Shown: piece by piece, positions 1 through 5,196 of the stretch
Numbering within the stretch: position 1 is the first letter of the stretch
Layout: each line of letters opens with the position of its first letter
NCBI GenBank assembly: GCA_028708195.1
Contig: JAQVZK010000182.1
Location: 1 to 5,196 of the forward strand
Length of the DNA: 5,196 nucleotides
Source of the DNA: Desulfovibrio sp.
GTDB lineage: Bacteria > Desulfobacterota > Desulfovibrionia > Desulfovibrionales > Desulfovibrionaceae
Direction of reading: 5' to 3'
Notes under the pieces: generated by a model
The model's input: only the letters and a program-made list of their open reading frames with translations
Told to the model about the DNA's origin: nothing
Database searches by the model: none
Made by a program: the position numbers and the translations under genes

Positions 1-5
1 CTTTT

Positions 6-10
6 TCCTT
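6..10 (-). promoter_or_regulatory. Possible ribosome-binding site of a gene starting just beyond the left edge
   Basis: On the minus strand, AAGGA (10-6) is followed by AAAAG up to the window end, so a start codon immediately outside the window would be at normal spacing. It lies downstream of the candidate promoter at 171-143. In related genomes bamA is often followed by skp/ompH, but nothing here identifies the next gene. An in-frame ATG at 35-33 with no Shine-Dalgarno sequence is a weaker alternative start. Confidence 0.3.
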
Positions 11-27
11 GCGGGTACTTTGTCTCG

Positions 28-47
28 GCTGTCATTTTAGTGACAGC
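28..47. repeat. Perfect 7-bp inverted repeat in the leader beyond the bamA terminator
   Basis: GCTGTCA (28-34) and TGACAGC (41-47) form a perfect inverted repeat around a 6-nt spacer. No U-tract follows on either strand, so it is not a terminator. It could be an operator with TGTCA half-sites, or an RNA hairpin about 18 nt upstream of the ribosome-binding-site-like sequence at 10-6. Confidence 0.5.
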
Positions 48-48
48 T

Positions 49-59
49 TGTCGGGGACA
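49..59. repeat. Short TGTC-N3-GACA inverted repeat next to the larger palindrome
   Basis: TGTC (49-52) and GACA (56-59) are separated by GGG. The element lies one base from the palindrome at 28-47 and shares its TGTC/GACA core, so the two could be a pair of related protein-binding half-site arrays. At four base pairs per arm, chance is quite possible. Confidence 0.25.
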
Positions 60-100
60 TCCTTATGCCTTTGCAGCGGCAGATTGCGGTTATTGCATGC

Positions 101-117
101 CCTGCTGTTCTTGCAGG
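101..117. repeat. Small hairpin (CCTGC / GCAGG)
   Basis: CCTGC (101-105) pairs with GCAGG (113-117) around a 7-nt loop. It lies in the predicted leader just after the candidate promoter. There is no U-tract, and its only likely meaning is leader secondary structure. Confidence 0.25.
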
Positions 118-142
118 TACAGATGCACAAGATGATTTGCAC

Positions 143-171
143 AATATATGCCAAAAACTTTCGAGATGCAA
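143..171 (-). promoter_or_regulatory. Candidate promoter just downstream of the bamA terminator, pointing out of the left edge
   Basis: On the minus strand, a -10-like TATATT (148-143, five of six matches) stands 17 nt after a weak -35-like TTGCAT (171-166, three of six matches). The -35 overlaps the end of the terminator's U-tract, a common arrangement where one unit ends and the next begins. A sigma-54-like element overlaps it: TTGGCA with GG at 152-151, then exactly 10 nt, then GC at 140-139. Either reading would give a leader of roughly 115-130 nt before the ribosome-binding-site-like AAGGA at the left edge. The prediction rests on sequence matching alone. Confidence 0.35.
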
Positions 172-205
172 AAGAACGTGGCGCGGATTTGAAACCCGCG
201 CCACG
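170..205 (-). terminator. Rho-independent terminator at the end of the lolC-lolD-bamA unit
   Basis: Read on the minus strand, a perfect 10-bp G+C-rich stem (CGTGGCGCGG, positions 205-196, pairing with 186-177) encloses a 9-nt loop (195-187). TTCTTTT (176-170) follows at once and serves as the U-tract. It lies 59 nt after the bamA stop. The plus-strand side has no U-tract after the stem, so the terminator works in the bamA direction only. A smaller hairpin (GCCTG at 220-224 with CAGGC at 228-232) lies between the stop and the terminator. Confidence 0.88.
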
Positions 206-264
206 CATGCATTCGTTCAGCCTGAATCAGGCGGTTCTTGAAGGTTCGTGCTTGTTGCTACGGC

Positions 265-3024
265 CTAGAAGAACTGACCCATACTGAATTCGATACGGCC
301 GGGGGGCATTTCCTTGTCGTAGTCCTGCACAAGGGGGATGCCGTAGGCTATGCGCAAATCGCCCATAGGGGAGCGCCAGCGCAGCTCAAGGCCGGAAGAA
401 GCGACGATGTATTTGTCCCAGTCATTGCCCATAGTTTTGGAGTCGATGTTGAAGCCGGAGTCCACAAAGGGCACCAGAGCCAGGCCCAGGTCCTTCTGGA
501 AGGTCCAGATATATTCAAGGTTGGCCACACCCATGCGGTCGCCGCCGATCTGTTCGCCGCCGTACTTGTAGTCGCGGGGCGAAAGGTCAGAATAGGAGTA
601 ACCGCGGATGGTATCCATACCGCCGATCCAGAAGCGTTCAAATACGGGGACCCTGTCGTCGGTGTTCTGGAATACGCCGCCAACGCGACCACGCAGATGG
701 ACGGTATTTTGCGGATTGAAGGACCAGAAGCCCTGCCAGTCAGCCACAGACTTGATGAAGTTGTCCGTACCGCCAAGGCCGCCGCCGCCGTATTCAGCCC
801 ACAGGCGGGAGATGGTGCCCTTGGTGGGGCGTTCCTTGTTGTCGGTGGTGTCGCGCAGGATGCGGGCCGAAACGGCGCTTGTCCAGTTTATGCCCTTGTA
901 GTCTCTGATGTAGGGCGAGCTGCCGTCTTCCACGTCATAGAGGTGGTAGCGTTCCAGACGGTAGCCAACGCCCACAGAGGTGTATTCGCCAATGGGGTAA
1001 CCAAAGCGGACAGTGTCGCCTATGGTATCCTTGGTGAAGTTATCCCAGTAGTCGTGGGTGTAGTAAATGTCCTTGCCGAACGAAAGGTCGGTGTCGTACA
1101 CGCGGGGGTTGGTGAAGGACAGGGTGCCCGACGTGCGCCGCCAGGAGAAGAAGCCCTGCAACTGCAGCCAGTAGCCGCGGCCAAAAAGGTTGCGCTCCAT
1201 AATTGAGGCACTGACACCCACGTCGTAGTAGCTGGAGTAACCGATACCGCCCATGATGGCGCCGGTGTTGGTCTCCTTGACTTTGACCTTGAGGTCAACC
1301 TCGTCGTCCTGACCGGTGGGTATGATTTCCATATCCACAGCGCCGAAGTAGCGCAGGCGGTTCAGGCGCTCGTTGGAGCGGCGCAGTTTGGCACCTTCAT
1401 ACATATCGCCGTCGCCCAGGCGCATCTCGCGCAGGATGACGTTGTCACGTGTTTTGGTATTGCCTTCAACCATCAGACGGCGGATGAAAACTTTCTGCTT
1501 TTTATTGACAAGGTAGCCCACGTCAACCTGATCAGTGCCGTCATCGGCCTTCATCAGCTTGGTGTCCACCTCTGCGAAGGCGTAGCCATAATCGGCATAG
1601 TGGTCGGTCAGGCGCTTGGAGTCTTCTTGCATGACAGTGAGAGAGAAGAACTTGTTGGAGTTCTGCCAGTCATCCATCTGTATCACTTCAAGCATTTTGT
1701 CTTCGCTGTCGATGACGTCACCGGCAAAGACCACGTTGCGGATGCTGTAGCGGGGCCCTTCATTTACCGTAAAGGTGACGTAGATGCCGTCATCGCGATA
1801 ATCCACCTGGGGCGCGCCCACCTGAATGTCGATATAGCCTTCATTGAGGCCAAAGGCGGCGATGGCGTTGGTGTCGCGTTCAAGATATTCTTCCTTGAGC
1901 ACGCCAGAGCCGGTCAACCATGAAAAAATACCACGCGGCTTGAGGGCCATGTATTTATCAAGGTCGCCCTGATCCAGAGCCTTGAGGCCCTCGATGTTCA
2001 CTTCCTTGACATACAGCTTGTTGCCTTCGTCCACATTGATGACGAGCACGGCTCCACGGCCACCCTGACGGTCTTGGAGGCGATAGTTGACCTTGGCCAG
2101 GTAGTAGCCTTCCTTGCGGTAAAGCTCGGTAATCTTTTGCAGGTCGTCAGAAAGTACCTGTTCGTTGAGCACGTTGCCGCTACGGGTGCCCATGGCGGCA
2201 AGGACGTCTTCCTGCTCGATATCTTTTGAGCCTTCCACCACAATGCTGTCGATGCGGGGCTTTTCAACCACAGTAAAGACGAGCACATTGCCTTCAAGAA
2301 TGGCCTGCACGTCGCTGAAATACCCCATTTCCCAGATGCGCTTCACTTCTTCGTTGATGGCGTTGGCGTCGGGGGTGTCGCCTTTGCGGATGGTCAGACG
2401 CATGAGCACGGTGTCGGGGTCCATGACGTTCATGCCGCGCACCTGCACGTCAGACAGGCCGCCCTTGGCAGCGGCCGGAGCGCCCATAGGCACAAAGCCC
2501 GGGCCATTGTCCGCCTTCTGCGCCGTGGGGGGGGCACTGACCTTGGTCATCTCTGCTGCCCGGGCAGCCAGGACGTTGGCACAGTCGCTCAGGGCAACAA
2601 GGGTGTTGCGTTCAAAGCCTGCCGGTACTGCCTCGCCCTGCTGTACAGGAACAAGGCGCGTGTCCATGTTGAAACCGTCACCAAGCTGATTGAAGCTGCC
2701 ATAAATGACAAGCTGCGCGCCTGCCTGACGGCCAAGGGCGCGCGCAGTGGCGAGGTCGATGCTTTCGCCGCGGCTCTGCTGCAGTTGGCGCGCCGCGTTC
2801 ATAGGCACGACGCTCATGCCGTTTTGCTTCAGCTGGTCGGAAATGATCTGGGGCACATCACGGGCGGCATTGGGCATTTCGGGGCCGGCATTGACCTGAA
2901 AAGGCAGGACAAGCACCAGCGGCCCCTGAGCGGCCCCGGCTTCTTGGGGCAAAAGCTGTACAGCGCAGGCCAGAGCGGTGACGCAGAGGATGTTAGACAG
3001 AAGATTACGCAACATTTTTTTCAT
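265..3024 (-). CDS. bamA: BamA, outer-membrane beta-barrel assembly factor (Omp85 family) with an extra N-terminal periplasmic domain
   Basis: BamA is the central subunit of the BAM complex, which folds and inserts beta-barrel proteins into the outer membrane. The 919 residues begin with a signal peptide (KK at 2-3, hydrophobic to about 25, probable cleavage near AGAA at 29-32). Residues about 36-163 form an extra alpha/beta domain, followed by an Ala/Pro/Gly linker (164-189). Five POTRA repeats follow at about 190-255, 256-334, 335-425, 426-510 and 511-585. The 16-strand barrel runs from about 588 to 919. The loop-6 motif reads IRGY (806-809) in place of the usual VRGF and follows the conserved IGG (800-802). 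The chain ends in SMGQFF, the terminal-Phe signal of outer-membrane barrels. E. coli BamA has 810 residues, so the excess is mainly the N-terminal domain. The start at 3024 is supported by GGGGA six bases upstream and a proper signal peptide; Met4 is an alternative. The gene overlaps lolD by 20 bp. Identification is firm; the role of the extra domain is unknown. Confidence 0.96.
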   Translation of the reverse strand: MKKMLRNLLSNILCVTALACAVQLLPQEAGAAQGPLVLVLPFQVNAGPEMPNAARDVPQIISDQLKQNGMSVVPMNAARQLQQSRGESIDLATARALGRQAGAQLVIYGSFNQLGDGFNMDTRLVPVQQGEAVPAGFERNTLVALSDCANVLAARAAEMTKVSAPPTAQKADNGPGFVPMGAPAAAKGGLSDVQVRGMNVMDPDTVLMRLTIRKGDTPDANAINEEVKRIWEMGYFSDVQAILEGNVLVFTVVEKPRIDSIVVEGSKDIEQEDVLAAMGTRSGNVLNEQVLSDDLQKITELYRKEGYYLAKVNYRLQDRQGGRGAVLVINVDEGNKLYVKEVNIEGLKALDQGDLDKYMALKPRGIFSWLTGSGVLKEEYLERDTNAIAAFGLNEGYIDIQVGAPQVDYRDDGIYVTFTVNEGPRYSIRNVVFAGDVIDSEDKMLEVIQMDDWQNSNKFFSLTVMQEDSKRLTDHYADYGYAFAEVDTKLMKADDGTDQVDVGYLVNKKQKVFIRRLMVEGNTKTRDNVILREMRLGDGDMYEGAKLRRSNERLNRLRYFGAVDMEIIPTGQDDEVDLKVKVKETNTGAIMGGIGYSSYYDVGVSASIMERNLFGRGYWLQLQGFFSWRRTSGTLSFTNPRVYDTDLSFGKDIYYTHDYWDNFTKDTIGDTVRFGYPIGEYTSVGVGYRLERYHLYDVEDGSSPYIRDYKGINWTSAVSARILRDTTDNKERPTKGTISRLWAEYGGGGLGGTDNFIKSVADWQGFWSFNPQNTVHLRGRVGGVFQNTDDRVPVFERFWIGGMDTIRGYSYSDLSPRDYKYGGEQIGGDRMGVANLEYIWTFQKDLGLALVPFVDSGFNIDSKTMGNDWDKYIVASSGLELRWRSPMGDLRIAYGIPLVQDYDKEMPPGRIEFSMGQFF

Positions 3025-3691
3025 ACAGTGTCCCCGCTTTCAGTTCCAGAGTGCGGCCCATACCCGCGGCCAGCTCCCGATTGTGCGTCACAACCACCAG
3101 GGTCATGCCCAATTCGCGGTTAAGTTCGTTCATAAGTATGCCCACCTGCGCTCCGGTGCCTTCGTCCAGATTGCCAGTGGGCTCATCGGCCAGCAGAACC
3201 CTCGGGCGCATCAGCACTGCGCGGGCAATGGCCACCCTCTGCCTTTCGCCGCCAGAAAGCGTCGAAATCTTGCTTTCCATGCGAGTCGAAAGGCCCACGC
3301 GATCAAGCATTTCGCGGGCCTTGGTCATGATGTCTGTCTGGCGTCCGCCGCCGATTATGGCCGGCATGGCCACATTCTCCACTGCCGAAAATTCCGGCAA
3401 GAGATGATGAAACTGAAAGACGAACCCTAGCGTTTTATTGCGGAAAGCCGCCTTTTGGTCAGGTGTCATGTGCGTCATGTCCTGACCGTCAAAAAAGACA
3501 GCGCCCGTACTTGGAGTATCAAGAGCACCCATAAGATGCAAGAGGGTGCTTTTGCCAGAGCCGGAAGCACCCACGATGGCCAGGGCCTCCCCTTCTTCTA
3601 CAACCAGGCTAATATCCTTGAGAATTTCAAGGTTTTCACCTGGGGCAGAAAAGACTTTGCCCACTTTGGAAAATTTATAGAGTTCGGACAT
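3005..3691 (-). CDS. lolD: LolD, ATP-binding subunit of the lipoprotein-releasing ABC transporter
   Basis: This cytoplasmic ATPase powers release of outer-membrane lipoproteins from the inner membrane through the LolC/E permease. The 228 residues (E. coli LolD has about 233) carry a complete set of ABC motifs. Walker A is GASGSGKST (41-49) and the Q-loop glutamine is Q93. The ABC signature is LSGGERQ (145-151), Walker B with its catalytic glutamate is LLADE (166-170), the D-loop lies in GNLD (173-176), and the switch histidine is H203. After the Q-loop the sequence FHHLLPEFSAVENV (94-107) is the stretch typical of LolD and separates it from the closely related MacB and FtsE ATPases. The ATG lies 2 nt after the lolC stop, with no clear Shine-Dalgarno sequence, so translation is probably coupled to lolC. 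The last codons overlap the start of bamA. No key residue is missing. Confidence 0.95.
   Translation of the reverse strand: MSELYKFSKVGKVFSAPGENLEILKDISLVVEEGEALAIVGASGSGKSTLLHLMGALDTPSTGAVFFDGQDMTHMTPDQKAAFRNKTLGFVFQFHHLLPEFSAVENVAMPAIIGGGRQTDIMTKAREMLDRVGLSTRMESKISTLSGGERQRVAIARAVLMRPRVLLADEPTGNLDEGTGAQVGILMNELNRELGMTLVVVTHNRELAAGMGRTLELKAGTLYEKNVA
3031..3035 (-). promoter_or_regulatory. Ribosome-binding site of bamA, inside lolD
   Basis: GGGGA on the minus strand lies 6 nt before the ATG at 3024 and is embedded in the last codons of lolD. It supports Met1 rather than Met4 as the bamA start and shows that bamA can load ribosomes itself despite overlapping lolD. Confidence 0.6.
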
Positions 3692-3693
3692 GG

Positions 3694-4920
3694 CTATTCG
3701 TAGCGCAGAGCTTCCGCCGGTTCAAGGCGGGCGGCCTGGCGAGCCGGGTAAAGGGTGGCCAGAAAGCACAAGAGCATGGCGCTGACCCCAACGATAACAA
3801 CATCGGTGAGGGTGATGCTGATGGGCAGATGGTCAAGCGTGTACACGTTTTCAGGCAGTTTGATAAACTGGTAGCGCTTGAGCAGCCAGCCTAGCGAGAG
3901 CCCCAGGGCATAGCCCAGCAAGGTGCCGACAATACCAATGATGCTTCCCTGGAGCATGAATATACGCCGTATCATGCCTCGTGTGGCACCCATTGACATC
4001 ATGATGGCTATGTCGCGCGTTTTTTCCATAACCAGCATGACAAGGGTCGTCACGATGGAGAACGAACCTATAAGCACCACCATTGTCAACAATATGAACA
4101 TGCCGATTTTTTCGAGCTTGAGGGCCGCAAAAAGATTGGCGTTCATCTCCATCCAGGAGCGCACGTAGAAGGGCGAACCAAGCTCGGTAGCGACGCGTGC
4201 CGAAGTTTGGTCAGCCTTGAAAAGGTCGTCAACGGTGAGTTCAACGCCGGACAGGTGTTTTTCAGGCAGGCCCAGCACATCGCGCGCCGCTGTAAGGCTT
4301 ACAAAGGCCAGGGACGAGTCATACTCGAACATGCCGGTCTTGAATATGCCCACCACCTCAAAGGGGCGGATGCGCGGTGCGTAGCCCGAGGCTGTTTTTT
4401 GCCCGGAGGGCGAAAGCAGGTTGACGCGGCTGCCTTCTACAAGCCCCAGTCTTTTGGCCAGTTCTTCGCCGATGATGAGGCCCGGTGTGCCTTCTTTTTG
4501 CAGGTCGGCGGCAGCCCCTGTGCGCATCTGGCGCAGCATGGAGAGCACCTGAGGCCCGGATTCTGGGTCAATGCCGCGCAAAACAACGCCTTTGACGCCA
4601 TTGCCAGACGACAGCATGACTTCGGTGTAGATGAAGGGGGTTGCCCCTGTAACGCCTTTGACCGAGCGTACACGCTCAAGCAGGGTGTCATTGTTCTCAA
4701 AGGCCGAGGGCAGGTAGGACATGACGATGGCGTGGGCATTGGCACCCAAAATCTTGTCGCGCATGTCTGTTGTCAGGCCGTTATAAACGCCAAGCACAAC
4801 CACCAGCGCTCCTACGCCAAGGGCCACGCCCAGAATTGACATAAGAGATATTATATAAATGAAGGTCTGCTTGCGCCTTGAAAAGAGGTAGCGCAAGGCT
4901 ACGAATAGTTCAAACGACAT
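3694..4920 (-). CDS. lolC: LolC/LolE-family lipoprotein-releasing permease (single-permease, LolF-like type)
   Basis: This is the inner-membrane permease of the Lol lipoprotein exporter and the partner of the adjacent LolD. From the chosen ATG it has 408 residues. TM1 is at about 21-46. A large periplasmic domain (about 50-270) follows, in which the segment SPSGQKTASGYAPRIRP (about 170-186) sits where the LolA-binding 'Hook' lies in E. coli LolC. Three C-terminal helices lie at about 273-297, 321-347 and 372-392. KTRDIAIMMSMGAT (300-313) between TM2 and TM3 is the cytoplasmic segment typical of this superfamily, and the end AARLEPAEALRYE is the usual LolC/E C-terminus. The ATG at 4920 was chosen because homologues begin just before FELFVALRYL. 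An ATG at 4929 and a TTG at 4956 are in frame, and none of the three has a good ribosome-binding site. No second permease gene is seen, so a homodimer with LolD is inferred. The symbol lolC is by convention; lolE or lolF would also serve. Confidence 0.92.
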   Translation of the reverse strand: MSFELFVALRYLFSRRKQTFIYIISLMSILGVALGVGALVVVLGVYNGLTTDMRDKILGANAHAIVMSYLPSAFENNDTLLERVRSVKGVTGATPFIYTEVMLSSGNGVKGVVLRGIDPESGPQVLSMLRQMRTGAAADLQKEGTPGLIIGEELAKRLGLVEGSRVNLLSPSGQKTASGYAPRIRPFEVVGIFKTGMFEYDSSLAFVSLTAARDVLGLPEKHLSGVELTVDDLFKADQTSARVATELGSPFYVRSWMEMNANLFAALKLEKIGMFILLTMVVLIGSFSIVTTLVMLVMEKTRDIAIMMSMGATRGMIRRIFMLQGSIIGIVGTLLGYALGLSLGWLLKRYQFIKLPENVYTLDHLPISITLTDVVIVGVSAMLLCFLATLYPARQAARLEPAEALRYE

Positions 4921-4956
4921 TTGCGGCATAGTGGCCCAGCTTGACGGGATATTCAA

Positions 4957-5196
4957 GAGATTTTTTAGAAGTTTTTGGTACAGCCCCGCTCATTTTGACA
5001 TGTCTGGCATGGCTTCCTGTGGGCAAGGCCTTTGCTGCCCTGGCGCTGGCAGCCCATTGCGCGCCACAACACAGCATGTTCGGTCGCAGTTGCTGCGTAA
5101 ACGGCTTTGGCAGGGTTTTGTTCAAGAGAGGGCTTGCCCGCAAACGGGGGGCTTGTCAATGGCTCACGATCGCCGAAACGCCTGTTGCCGGAACCT
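4957..5196. other. Region upstream of lolC with no convincing promoter
   Basis: The stretch holds an isolated TTGACA on the minus strand (5159-5154) without a -10 at suitable distance, and TTGAAC (5124-5119) with only a poor TTTACG behind it. It also has a perfect 6-bp inverted repeat, GGCAGC-type arms around an 8-nt loop, at about 5035-5054. No terminator was found between the right edge and lolC. Either the promoter is atypical, or transcription enters from an upstream gene outside the window. Confidence 0.4.
4965..5195 (-). CDS. Possible C-terminal end of an unidentified gene, open to the right edge (doubtful)
   Basis: This minus-strand frame is open for 76 codons from the window edge to TAA at 4967-4965, 44 nt before the chosen lolC ATG. 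I do not recognise the product. Its last 30 residues hold four cysteines spaced C-x13-C-x2-C-x5-C, in a basic, Gln-rich setting that could bind a metal. Against a real gene, there is no family resemblance, third-position G+C is only about 60%, and a second minus-strand frame is open over much of the same stretch. If it is real, lolC would lie close behind it and might share its transcript. Chance is at least as likely. Confidence 0.15.
   Translation of the reverse strand, partial: GSGNRRFGDREPLTSPPFAGKPSLEQNPAKAVYAATATEHAVLWRAMGCQRQGSKGLAHRKPCQTCQNERGCTKNF

Noticed and set aside
177..205. T-arm-like sequence (GGGTTTCAAATCC on the minus strand), suggesting a tRNA end
   Set aside because: The stretch is the loop side of a perfect 10-bp terminator stem. 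The loop is one base out of register with a real T-arm, and no acceptor, anticodon or CCA parts flank it.
9..287. A 92-codon plus-strand open frame across the bamA 3' region
   Set aside because: It runs through the terminator hairpin and into the bamA stop region, and its composition looks non-coding.
238..1206. A 322-codon plus-strand open frame opposite the bamA barrel
   Set aside because: It is a shadow of bamA codon bias: low-complexity Val/Ala/Gly-rich translation with no family resemblance, wholly antisense to a certain gene.
2965..2985. Possible lipobox (ALAC, residues 17-20) in the BamA leader
   Set aside because: The residue three before the cysteine is Ala rather than Leu, and a better signal peptidase I site lies at AGAA (29-32). 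BamA proteins are not lipoproteins.
4207..4839. A 210-codon plus-strand open frame opposite lolC
   Set aside because: It is antisense to a well-supported permease gene, with no recognisable domain and no ribosome-binding site that stands out.
5050..5068. GG-N10-GC element on the minus strand (GG at 5065-5064, GC at 5053-5052) as a sigma-54 promoter for lolC
   Set aside because: The -12 half is poor and the sequence around it is G+C-rich, so a chance match is likely; it is also about 130 nt from the lolC start.
5143..5160. Perfect TTGACA and a CCCG-TTTG-CGGG hairpin near the right edge
   Set aside because: No -10 follows at 16-18 nt, and no U-tract follows the hairpin on either strand, so neither a promoter nor a terminator can be supported.

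Overview
The window carries three adjacent minus-strand genes of outer-membrane biogenesis. In transcription order (right to left) they are a LolC/E-type lipoprotein-releasing permease, its ATPase LolD, and the outer-membrane assembly factor BamA. The proteins are clearly diderm (Gram-negative). The single LolC/E permease, the lolC-lolD-bamA order, the moderately high G+C and the BamA with an extra N-terminal domain all fit a sulfate reducer of the Desulfovibrio group (Desulfobacterota, formerly Deltaproteobacteria). That taxonomic call rests on recognition, not on a search.

Layout. Positions 4957-5196 lie upstream of lolC. I find no convincing promoter there; one minus-strand frame stays open to the right edge and may be the end of an unidentified gene, or chance. 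lolC occupies 4920-3694 and is followed after 2 nt by lolD (3691-3005). lolD overlaps the start of bamA (3024-265) by 20 bp. The three genes are therefore very probably one translationally coupled transcript. A strong Rho-independent terminator (205-170) closes it 59 nt after the bamA stop. Directly behind the terminator lies a candidate promoter (171-143), then a leader with small palindromes, then a Shine-Dalgarno-like AAGGA at 10-6. This suggests that another minus-strand gene starts just beyond the left edge.

How the genes work together. LolC and LolD would pull mature lipoproteins out of the inner membrane for transfer to the outer membrane. BamA folds and inserts beta-barrel proteins there, and in other bacteria it needs lipoprotein partners delivered by the Lol system. 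Co-transcription links the two export routes.

The most interesting point is the N-terminus of BamA. About 130 residues resembling the CsgG/LpoB/TolB-N type of periplasmic alpha/beta domain sit between the signal peptide and the first POTRA domain. They are joined by an Ala/Pro/Gly linker whose gene segment contains a run of eight C. No mobile element, CRISPR array, tRNA or rRNA was seen.
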